DNA of 43,867 nucleotides, taken from the NCBI GenBank assembly GCA_013289065.1, contig JABDAP010000012.1, positions 1 to 43,867 on the forward strand. The letters are read 5' to 3'. Source of the stretch: Bacteroidota bacterium. Lineage in GTDB: Bacteria > Bacteroidota > Bacteroidia > Chitinophagales > Chitinophagaceae. The notes under the pieces are model-generated. The model was not told the origin of the DNA. It saw nothing but the letters and a program-made list of their open reading frames with translations, and searched no databases. The translations under genes were made by a program, and so were the position numbers. Shown here piece by piece: positions 27,835 to 35,803 of this stretch (position 1 is the stretch's first letter; each line of letters begins with the position of its first letter).

Positions 27835-27898
27835 AACAGGGCTTTTTTAATTAGGTATATTTTTTACAATATGCATTGTTAAATGTCGAAGCCCTGTT
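27835..27898. promoter_or_regulatory. Inverted repeat upstream of OmpA-family gene
   Basis: aacagggctt (27835-27844) and aagccctgtt (27889-27898) are perfect reverse complements, about 80 nt before the start codon. Confidence 0.5.
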
Positions 27899-27977
27899 CA
27901 AGCAGCTTTTACAAAATTGAAAATAATTATTAAAGCAAACAAGTAAAACACTTATCCATCATTTAAAATTAATTCAC

Positions 27978-29510
27978 ATGAGAATCGTTAAATTCTTCCT
28001 CGTCCCTTTCCTAGTTCTCATAGCCTTCTTTGCCGAAGCGCAGAACACCCAGGCTATTGGCTGGAGTTGGAAAGACAGTTCAATCATACCTGTATCAGGT
28101 AGGCCGCAGTTTGTACAATTCCTGAACAATGACTATCCTTATCCACCCAAACCCCGCAATATGTGGGAGCTCGGCATTGGCGCAGGTGTTACATATATTG
28201 CCGGTGATGTAAAGGGTAATGCAGGTTTTGGCGGTATCGTTTCATTAAGAAAAGCGATCGATCATATGTGGTCGATCAGGGCAAGCCTTACCGGCCTGCT
28301 CAATTCAGGTACACCCAGTGTGTATGGAACATTGATCGGCCAGGTTCCTTATAAGAACCAGACACACCAGTTCAGTGTGGATGCGATCATGTCGCTTAAC
28401 AGCGCCAGTTATTATCGCGGCGATCCTAAAACAAATGTTTACCTGTTGGGTGGTTACAGCCTGAGTGCAGCGCGAGTATTATATAAAACACCTATCCCTG
28501 GTGGCGGACAACCCGGCGGCTATTCTATATTCTATGGATTACTAAATCCAAACAGCCAGGCTGGTTTAATAGGAACCATGGGCGGTGCAGTGATCAACGG
28601 CAGACATGCGTATTCTGTTTTCCACGGGCTGGATTTAGGTGGTGGTATCGCATTCAAAGTGAGCGACAGGTTGAATATCGGCATCGAACATAAATTCACT
28701 TTTACTTTTACCGGGTATGATTACCTCGATGCATTCAAAGGCGGTAATAATGATGACTATTATGGTTTTACCAGTGTACGTTTCAATATCAATCTCGGCA
28801 ACCGTGCTACAAGAGTATATCCTTTATGGTGGTACAATCCGAACGATTATATCTATGCAGAAGTTAATGAACCTAAGCACATGAAATTACCAAAAGTGGT
28901 ATTGCCTGATGCTGACGGAGATGGTGTAACAGATCAGTTCGACCTTGAGCCAAACACTCCTAAAGGATGCCCTGTAGATTCACATGGCGTGTCAAGAGAT
29001 ACAGATGGCGACGGAGTTCCTGATTGCCGTGATAAAGAAATACTTACTCCGAAAAACTGTTTCCCTGTTAATAATGATGGTGTGGGTACATGTCCTGAAC
29101 CAGCATGCTGCAAAGAGATCCGCGATCTGCTTGCTAACATGAAACCAACCGTTGCAGCTCCAACCTGTACTATGGGTAACCTGCCAAGTGTACAGTTCAA
29201 AGGCAATTCAAAATTATCAAGGTCAGCAGAAGCAACATTGGCATCAGCTGCAGCAACTATCAAAGCAAATCCAAACTGTAAAGTTAAAGTACTTGGATAT
29301 GGTGCATCAAGCAAAGCTGCACAGCAATCAAGCTGGGATAAGGTTAATGCGGTGATCAAATACCTGGTTGAAAGACAAGGTATCGCTGAAAGCAGGTTGA
29401 TCTTCTCATACGGTATGGATGGAGATTCCAACACAGTTGACCTGCAAAGCACAACTGAAGACGGGCCAAGCGCAGTGCCTGCCCCACATCCAAATCTTAA
29501 GAAAGATTAA
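27978..29510 (+). CDS. OmpA family outer membrane protein with thrombospondin type-3-like calcium repeats
   Basis: Signal peptide; DADGDGVTDQFDLEPNTPKGCPVDSHGVSRDTDGDGVPDCRDKE; C-terminal OmpA-like KVLGYGASSKAAQQSSWDKVNAVIKYLVERQGIAESRLIFSYG. Confidence 0.9.
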   Translation: MRIVKFFLVPFLVLIAFFAEAQNTQAIGWSWKDSSIIPVSGRPQFVQFLNNDYPYPPKPRNMWELGIGAGVTYIAGDVKGNAGFGGIVSLRKAIDHMWSIRASLTGLLNSGTPSVYGTLIGQVPYKNQTHQFSVDAIMSLNSASYYRGDPKTNVYLLGGYSLSAARVLYKTPIPGGGQPGGYSIFYGLLNPNSQAGLIGTMGGAVINGRHAYSVFHGLDLGGGIAFKVSDRLNIGIEHKFTFTFTGYDYLDAFKGGNNDDYYGFTSVRFNINLGNRATRVYPLWWYNPNDYIYAEVNEPKHMKLPKVVLPDADGDGVTDQFDLEPNTPKGCPVDSHGVSRDTDGDGVPDCRDKEILTPKNCFPVNNDGVGTCPEPACCKEIRDLLANMKPTVAAPTCTMGNLPSVQFKGNSKLSRSAEATLASAAATIKANPNCKVKVLGYGASSKAAQQSSWDKVNAVIKYLVERQGIAESRLIFSYGMDGDSNTVDLQSTTEDGPSAVPAPHPNLKKD

Positions 29511-29546
29511 TAACGGCAGACTTAATAAATAAACATACAAAGAAAG

Positions 29547-29575
29547 AAACCGCTTCAATTTATTGAGGCGGTTTT
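29547..29575. terminator. Rho-independent-like terminator after OmpA-family gene
   Basis: aaaccgcttcaatttattgaggcggtttt followed by a T-rich tract. Confidence 0.85.
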
Positions 29576-29605
29576 CTTTTGCTTTTGTGTGAAGGAAAAA
29601 AATTA

Positions 29606-29672
29606 TTGCCACAGAAGACACAGAATTACACAGACCGGTTTCATCTGTGCCTGTCTGTGTATTCTGTGGCAA
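29606..29672. repeat. Palindromic intergenic repeat (ttgccacagaa.acacaga family, second copy)
   Basis: ttgccacagaagacacagaattacacagaccgg pairs with tcatctgtgcctgtctgtgtattctgtggcaa; same family as 3811-3868. Confidence 0.88.
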
Positions 29673-29694
29673 AAAATAAATGATGCACTAAGAA

Positions 29695-32238
29695 TTATAC
29701 TCCCAGGTTCTTCAGACATTTTTTTATGTCGGTTGATCTTTTTAAAACAGGGGAGAAGAGATCGCCTTTGCTTTCTATGCGCTGCAGGATATTGTTGATA
29801 TGAAATTCAGAAGGATGTAAACCCTGTTTCACTTCTTTCCAGTCCAAAGGTGTGGAAACTGTGGCGCCTTCTTTCGGGCGTAAACTATAGGCAGCTGCCA
29901 AGGTCTGGCCGGTGCGGTTTTGCAGGTAATCAACATAGATCATTTTATCGCCGCGTTTGTGTAAGTTTCTTTCAAGCGTTGTGTAAGAAGGCAACTGCTC
30001 CTGTACCAGTGAGGCAATGATGTGCGCAAAATTCTTTACGTCATCATAATCATACTTATTTCCCATCGGCACATATACATGCAAACCCGTTGCACCTGAT
30101 GTTTTGCAATAACATTCAGCACCGGCTTTATCTAAAATTTCTTTTGTTACAAGTGCCGTATCGATCACCTGGCCGAATGTATTTTTTTCTGAAGGGTCTA
30201 TATCGATCACAAGATAAGATGGCCGTTTAAGCGCCGCTGTGGTTGAGTTCCATGGATTCATTTCGATGCAGCCAAGATTAGCGAGATATAATAAAGTGGC
30301 TTTGTTATTACAAACAATATAATGGATGATCTTATTGGCAGACTCAGAATGGATATTGGCTTTCTTTATCCATGCCGGTGCAGACCCGCCTGCATCTTTA
30401 TGATAAAATGCCTCTTCATTGATACCATTCGGGTTTCGTTTCAACGACAATGGCCTGTTGGCAAGATAGGGAAGGATATATGGTGCGATCCTGTCATAAT
30501 AATCGATCAGATCGCCTTTTGTAAAACCTTCTTTGGGCCAGAATATCTTATTGAGGTTGGTTAATTCCAGTTTTCTTTTTTCGATCACCAATGTTTTGTT
30601 ATTTGCCGGTGCTTCTATTGCTTTTTTTTTAGATGCTGTTGTACGGGTTGACCTTTTCACAGCAACTTTTGTATCTTCTTTCATAGTTACTTCTTTTGCG
30701 TTTTTATCGGGCCGTAACCGGATAAATACCGGGTGGCGCATCATTCCTTCATCTGTTAATTCTGTATAATTGAGTTCGGCTACCAGTTTTGGTTTTACCC
30801 AGGTTACCGGTGCATTTACTTTTATTTTTTTTGAGAAAGGAGAAGAGGTTGTAACAAGCGGCTGCATTTTGTTCCATAACTCTTTCAGCAACTGTTCCGT
30901 AAAACCCGTTCCTGTATGGCCAATATAAGTTAATCCGGAGCCATTGTATTTTCCAAGGATCAATGCGCCAAAATGATTGCGGGCGCCGCGTGGACTGGTA
31001 TATCCTGCGATCACCGCTTCATGTGTAAGAATATTTTTTATTTTGAGCCAGTCTTTGGTTCGTAAACCGCTATGGTATTCACTTTCTTTTTTCTTAGCCA
31101 CAATGCCTTCCATGTTAGCCGCAACAACCTTTTCAAAAAAAGCCGTACCGGTATTTTCAATATGGTCGCAATATTTAATGGTGGAATTTTTGCCGAGTAA
31201 TTTTTTCAGCAGTTTTTTTCTTTCAACCAGGGGAAGTTCTTTCATGTCCTCGCCTTCAAACAACAGCATATCAAATACATAATACACCAACGGATATTGC
31301 ATATTATCTTCATAGTGCTGTAGTTTTTGAAAATCGGGTTTGCCGTTCTCATCTACCAATACAACTTCTCCATCCAGCACAACATGCTGTTTTATTTTTT
31401 GAAGCGCCTGGATAATGGAAGGATATTTATCAATAAAAGATAATCCGTTCCTTGAATAAAGTTTTACATGCCCCTCGCCAAGTTCTGCGATGGCGCGGTA
31501 GCCATCGAGTTTTAATTCAAATAACCAGTTCGTATCATCAAAAGGCCCTTCTGCGGTTGAGGCCAGCATTGGTTTTATGTAATTCGCCAGTTTTCTGTCG
31601 CCCGCCGAAAAGTTTATTTTTTGGATGGCCTCAGGCTTTTTTTTTACTATTTTTTTTACAGCGGTTTTTTTGGTTGATCCAAGCCTGTCTTCTTTCTTTT
31701 TATCTTTGCTGTAATCTTCGCTGTTATAGTCCTCATCAACAGCGTAGGTATCACGATGTTTGATCAGCAGCCAGCTTTTGCCATCATCATTCTTTAACCG
31801 TACCAAAGCAAAACCGCCTTTTATTTTTTTTCCTTTCAGTTCAAATTTTAAACTGCCTTTTTTAAAAGCGGCGAGCGCTTTTGTTTCACTGATAGGTTGT
31901 AGCTTCTCATCAACGGGAATATAGGTTCCATTATCCCAAACCTCTACTGTGCCTGCGCCATAATTGTCTTTCGGGATCGTTCCTTCAAAATCAATATAAC
32001 TGACCGGATGATCTTCAACCAGCATTGCCAAACGTTTTACGGTTGGATTCAAAGAGGGGCCTTTCGGAACCGCCCAGCTTTTCAAAGTACCACCCATTTC
32101 CAGCCTGAAATCATAATGAATATGCGATGCATGATGGCGTTGCACAACAAAACGAAGTTTCGATTCTGCAGAAGTTTTGCCAACCGGCTCGGATGTTTGC
32201 TTAAAGTTTCTTTTCTTATTATATAATGATAACGACAT
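29695..32238 (-). CDS. ligD: DNA ligase D (3'-phosphoesterase, ATP-dependent ligase, polymerase)
   Basis: FVVQRHHASHIHYDFRLEMGGTLKSWAVPKGPS (PE), WLFELKLDGYRAIAEL (ligase KxDG), LVIDIDPSEKNTFGQVIDTAL...KTSGATGLHVYVP (polymerase). Confidence 0.96.
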   Translation of the reverse strand: MSLSLYNKKRNFKQTSEPVGKTSAESKLRFVVQRHHASHIHYDFRLEMGGTLKSWAVPKGPSLNPTVKRLAMLVEDHPVSYIDFEGTIPKDNYGAGTVEVWDNGTYIPVDEKLQPISETKALAAFKKGSLKFELKGKKIKGGFALVRLKNDDGKSWLLIKHRDTYAVDEDYNSEDYSKDKKKEDRLGSTKKTAVKKIVKKKPEAIQKINFSAGDRKLANYIKPMLASTAEGPFDDTNWLFELKLDGYRAIAELGEGHVKLYSRNGLSFIDKYPSIIQALQKIKQHVVLDGEVVLVDENGKPDFQKLQHYEDNMQYPLVYYVFDMLLFEGEDMKELPLVERKKLLKKLLGKNSTIKYCDHIENTGTAFFEKVVAANMEGIVAKKKESEYHSGLRTKDWLKIKNILTHEAVIAGYTSPRGARNHFGALILGKYNGSGLTYIGHTGTGFTEQLLKELWNKMQPLVTTSSPFSKKIKVNAPVTWVKPKLVAELNYTELTDEGMMRHPVFIRLRPDKNAKEVTMKEDTKVAVKRSTRTTASKKKAIEAPANNKTLVIEKRKLELTNLNKIFWPKEGFTKGDLIDYYDRIAPYILPYLANRPLSLKRNPNGINEEAFYHKDAGGSAPAWIKKANIHSESANKIIHYIVCNNKATLLYLANLGCIEMNPWNSTTAALKRPSYLVIDIDPSEKNTFGQVIDTALVTKEILDKAGAECYCKTSGATGLHVYVPMGNKYDYDDVKNFAHIIASLVQEQLPSYTTLERNLHKRGDKMIYVDYLQNRTGQTLAAAYSLRPKEGATVSTPLDWKEVKQGLHPSEFHINNILQRIESKGDLFSPVLKRSTDIKKCLKNLGV

Positions 32239-32286
32239 CGCTTTACATTATTTACTTTATATACCTTATCTACTTTATATACTTTT

Positions 32287-33060
32287 TCAAGATGCCTTTT
32301 TCCGTGATGATCCCAAACTTGCTTTCAACTGCGCCATCAGGTCGGTTGTTTTTGAGTGAACCACTTTCATAACCGGCACTGCCTTCAGTTTTCCTTTTGA
32401 TTTTGCGCGGATGATCTTCATTAATTTATCTGAATACGTATCCTTGTATTTAGAGATATCGAACTCGCCGGTTAATTGATTGATCAGTTCCGTAGCCATT
32501 TTCATTTCAGCAGGCTTGCTGGTGGAGGATGGAATTTTGAGGTCGTTCGGTTTTCTGATCTCTTCTGCAAAACGGATCCTGTTTATTACCAGTATACCAT
32601 CTTCTGCTTTGATCAGGCAAAGGCTTTCTTTCGTTCGTAACACAAAACTTCCAATGCCTGCTTTCCCGGTTTTCTGCAAAGCATCGCGCAGCAAAGCATA
32701 TGCTTTGGCGCCGTTTTTTTCAGGTTCCGCATAATAAGGCATTTCATAATAAATGCTGTTAACTTCATCTTCTTTGATAAATTCTGTTATCTCAATGATC
32801 TTTGTTTTTTCAGGCGCTGCACTCGCCAGATCTTCATCTGTCAGTACTACATATTTATCATTCAGATTATAACCTCTCACAATATTTTCCCAGGCCACTT
32901 CTTTGCCAGTTCTTTCATTTATACGCTTGAACCTGATGTTTGCATGGTCTTTTTTATCCAGCATATCAAGGTCAAGTTCACTGGCTTCAACAGCGCTGTA
33001 AAGCTTTACCGGTATGTTTACGAGGCCGAAGCCGATAGAGCCTGTCCATATAGCTTTCAT
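32287..33060 (-). CDS. ku: Non-homologous end joining protein Ku
   Basis: MKAIWTGSIGFGLVNIPVKLYSAVEASELDLDMLDKKDHANIRFKRINERTGKEV. Confidence 0.96.
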   Translation of the reverse strand: MKAIWTGSIGFGLVNIPVKLYSAVEASELDLDMLDKKDHANIRFKRINERTGKEVAWENIVRGYNLNDKYVVLTDEDLASAAPEKTKIIEITEFIKEDEVNSIYYEMPYYAEPEKNGAKAYALLRDALQKTGKAGIGSFVLRTKESLCLIKAEDGILVINRIRFAEEIRKPNDLKIPSSTSKPAEMKMATELINQLTGEFDISKYKDTYSDKLMKIIRAKSKGKLKAVPVMKVVHSKTTDLMAQLKASLGSSRKKAS

Positions 33061-33080
33061 AGGAATGCTTTTATTTTTAT

Positions 33081-33172
33081 GTAGAAAATCTGTGCCACAG
33101 CACAGTCGCTCGGCTCCACCGAGTGACTACTATCAACAGGCTTCAAGCCTACCCATACGTGTACAGGATTCT
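33081..33172. repeat. Compound palindromic element upstream of ku
   Basis: Outer arms gtagaaaatctgt / acaggattctac, inner hairpin agtcgctcgg-ctcca-ccgagtgact (33104-33128), side hairpin aggcttcaagcct. Confidence 0.6.
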
Positions 33173-33227
33173 ACATTTATACACGCTACCCGGCATATTT
33201 TTTTTATCATTTCTCAAAATAAAAGCC

Positions 33228-33614
33228 ATGAAAACAAATGATGCAACCTATAACCGCCCAGAAGGCGCACGGGTAATTGACGCTTCTTATGTTACCGCAG
33301 ACATTAAAGATGTAATAAAGCAATTAAAAGACGAAAATGCCTGGGAAAAGAACGACCGCAACGGGATTACACTTTTTAAAACGCCAGGTACAACCGTTGT
33401 GCTCACCTGTCTGCATGAAGAAGCAGTGATAGATAATATTTCAGTTGACGGGCTAGTGATGATCGAAGTACGGGAAGGGAAAGTAAATGTAACTACCGAA
33501 GGAGACGCATTTGAATTGTGTGAAAATAAAGTTGTTTTCATACATGAGAACGTGCCGCACAGCATATACGCACTTGAAAAATCAGCGATACTGATGACGA
33601 GTTTTACGGGATAA
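33228..33614 (+). CDS. Cupin-fold domain protein
   Basis: VDGLVMIEVREGKVNVTTEGDAFELCENKVVFIHENVPHSIYALEKSAILMTSF, typical cupin spacing. Confidence 0.8.
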   Translation: MKTNDATYNRPEGARVIDASYVTADIKDVIKQLKDENAWEKNDRNGITLFKTPGTTVVLTCLHEEAVIDNISVDGLVMIEVREGKVNVTTEGDAFELCENKVVFIHENVPHSIYALEKSAILMTSFTG

Positions 33615-33623
33615 CGTACATCT

Positions 33624-33704
33624 CAGTTAAAAGTTAATAGTTAATAGTGAATAGTTGCGAATTATCCTCATCACTTTTAACTATTAACTATTCACTTTTA
33701 ACTG
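33624..33704. repeat. Palindromic intergenic repeat (cagttaaaagttaatagttaatag family, 7-bp words)
   Basis: Left arm 33624-33654 pairs with cacttttaactattaactattcacttttaactg; 7-mer units gttaaaa/gttaata/gttaata/gtgaata. Begins 10 nt after the cupin stop. Confidence 0.88.
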
Positions 33705-33711
33705 TATAAAT

Positions 33712-33740
33712 AAAAAGCCGCTTCTTCGAAGTGGCTTTTT
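33712..33740. terminator. Bidirectional terminator-like hairpin
   Basis: aaaaagccgcttc-ttc-gaagtggcttttt, 13-bp stem with one G-T wobble, between convergent genes. Confidence 0.8.
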
Positions 33741-33763
33741 ATTTATAGAAATGGATAATTATA

Positions 33764-33925
33764 TCATACGCGCCTTCTGCCGAATATGACAGACAAAAGA
33801 AATAGTACGATAAATAACCCAAACAAAAATTTAGCAATGCCGGCAGCGCTTGAAGCGATACCGCCAAAACCAAATATAGCCGCAATGATGGCAATGACAA
33901 AGAAAGTAACCGACCAGCGTAACAT
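33764..33925 (-). CDS. DUF1328 family small membrane protein (not in ORF track)
   Basis: Translated by hand: [53 protein letters not shown], typical DUF1328. Confidence 0.9.
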   Translation of the reverse strand: MLRWSVTFFVIAIIAAIFGFGGIASSAAGIAKFLFGLFIVLFLLSVIFGRRRV

Positions 33926-34077
33926 AATAAATCAATTTAAGGTTAGAAAATGATGCTGTATATACCCAACATAAAAAAAATCATACCCGTAATTCCCCCA
34001 ACTGTATAACCATTTCCTCATAGAAAACACAGGATCGATGGCACTTGTTTTTAATAATTGCATATAATAATCACAAC

Positions 34078-34215
34078 ATGCATTCAGCTTCAGACATAGT
34101 AAAAGAAGGGGTTAAGATAATCTGCGGAAGTTTTCTCTTTCCGGGTGTGGACGTAGATATTGATTTTATCCGTGCAATGTTCTTATCGTTCAAGAACCAA
34201 CCGCAGGATCAATAA
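34078..34215 (+). CDS. Possible 45-aa small protein
   Basis: Hand translation MHSASDIVKEGVKIICGSFLFPGVDVDIDFIRAMFLSFKNQPQDQ*; no known family recognised. Confidence 0.35.
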   Translation: MHSASDIVKEGVKIICGSFLFPGVDVDIDFIRAMFLSFKNQPQDQ

Positions 34216-34228
34216 AAACAAACGGGCC

Positions 34229-35605
34229 TTATTCTGCCGGAAAGAACAGCATGAAAGATGCGCCTGCATCTTTTTCAGCGCTTGCCTCAATAGATCCATA
34301 ATGGTTGGCCATTACCCTTTTGGCGAGCGCCAGCCCGATGCCTTTGCCACTATATTCATTCTGTGTATGCAAACGCTGGAAGAGGATAAATATCTTTTCT
34401 TTGAATGAATTGTCAAAACCTATCCCGTTATCTGTGATGGTTATTTTGTGGTATTTCTTTGCATGCCCTTTTTTCCAGAAACCTCTTTCAGCCTCTTCCT
34501 CAATCGTGATCAACGCATACTGTACAGTTATTTCTAATGAACGGCCGGCATGTTTATATTTAGCTGCATTATCCAGCAATTGTGTAAACATAAGTAAAAG
34601 CTGTTGCTTATAACCATAAATGGAAGGAAGTGTTTGCTCATGATGTAACATTACTTCTGTACTCTCTTTTATGCCCGCAGCTGCTTCGGTAAACAATAGG
34701 TCAAGATCAATCAATTTTTTATCAGGCAAATGGAGCAGATTGCTGAAATCGAGTAATGCATTGATCAGTTCATGCATTCTTTCACCTGACCGGTTTATCC
34801 GGTTTAAGATATCCTTTTCATCATTATCATCCCTTTTATCACTATCCACATAACGTTTATTGAGCAGTGTGCTGAGTGTCCTGATCTTGCGTAATGGCTC
34901 CTGCAGGTCATGCGATGTGGTAAAAGTCAGCTCCTCTATCTCTTCTTTGCTTCGTTTCAGGTCGATGATATTCTGTTCAAGTATTTTTTGCGCCCCGATC
35001 TTCGCCCTTAATTCACGGACGATCAGGTAAAGCGCACCCATACAGATCGCGATCACAAAAATGAACCCGTATTTGAGAAAACGAAAATTCACGGCCTGGT
35101 AATGATTCTTTGCCTCACTGCGGATAACAAGAAGCTGGCTTTCTTCTTTCTCCATCATGGCAACATAGGCTTTTATCTTATCCATCTCGAGCCTGCCTTT
35201 AAAAGACCTGTCTTTATTATATTTACCTGGATCGCCATTCTCGATCAGTAATTGCTGCCTTTCCGCAATAGCAGCGCTTAACAGGTGCAGGTTTACTCTT
35301 TGAATGGGATTGTCTGAAATCAGTAATCTCAATTCCCGTAACAATGAATCTGTTTTTCCTTTAGCGGCCAGCCATGCTTCACGGAAATGCGCATCCCCGG
35401 TAAGCAGGTAACCACGCTGACTGCTTTCTGCATCAAATACCTGCAATTCACAGTTATGAAGGGATATGATCACCTGGTAAGTATGTTCTACATCGCTTAC
35501 ATATCTCAATTCTGTTTTATTCTGATCGGCATACACAAAAGCAAGCAGTAATAATATTATTACTGAGAATACAAAGATCACATATGAAATGCGGCTGTCC
35601 CTCAT
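34229..35605 (-). CDS. Sensor histidine kinase with CHASE3-like domain
   Basis: FDAESSQRGYLLTGDAHFREAWLAAKGKTDSLLRELRLLISDNPIQ (CHASE3-like); EELTFTTSHDLQEPLRKIRTL; GKGIGLALAKRVMANHYG. Confidence 0.9.
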   Translation of the reverse strand: MRDSRISYVIFVFSVIILLLLAFVYADQNKTELRYVSDVEHTYQVIISLHNCELQVFDAESSQRGYLLTGDAHFREAWLAAKGKTDSLLRELRLLISDNPIQRVNLHLLSAAIAERQQLLIENGDPGKYNKDRSFKGRLEMDKIKAYVAMMEKEESQLLVIRSEAKNHYQAVNFRFLKYGFIFVIAICMGALYLIVRELRAKIGAQKILEQNIIDLKRSKEEIEELTFTTSHDLQEPLRKIRTLSTLLNKRYVDSDKRDDNDEKDILNRINRSGERMHELINALLDFSNLLHLPDKKLIDLDLLFTEAAAGIKESTEVMLHHEQTLPSIYGYKQQLLLMFTQLLDNAAKYKHAGRSLEITVQYALITIEEEAERGFWKKGHAKKYHKITITDNGIGFDNSFKEKIFILFQRLHTQNEYSGKGIGLALAKRVMANHYGSIEASAEKDAGASFMLFFPAE

Positions 35606-35751
35606 AGCTTAAATTGAATAATCTATTAAAGTGTAGAATCATTTCCCCGTTTCTATAGCAGGATAGCTTTGGTATAAGGAGATATGAAATTACTAAAAAA
35701 ATGAAGCAATTGACCATCAATGTATTATGAATTTTTTACAGCATTTTTTTC

Positions 35752-35767
35752 TGGTCTCCTTCTTGCA
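35752..35767 (+). promoter_or_regulatory. Candidate sigma-54 (-24/-12) promoter upstream of rpoN
   Basis: tGGtctccttcttGCa: GG-N10-GC spacing with TTGCA at -12, 37 nt before the ATG. Confidence 0.45.
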
Positions 35768-35803
35768 TTAATATAAACATCTTCTCTCTTTAAACCAACG
35801 GCT

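Noticed and set aside
29695-33060. LigD/Ku as a novel defence system
   Set aside because: Standard bacterial NHEJ pair with PE-ligase-polymerase order; not novel by itself.
34039-34063. TGGCAC ... TTGCAT sigma-54-like promoter before the 45-aa ORF
   Set aside because: The spacer between the two elements is 13 nt rather than 5; not compatible with sigma-54 geometry.
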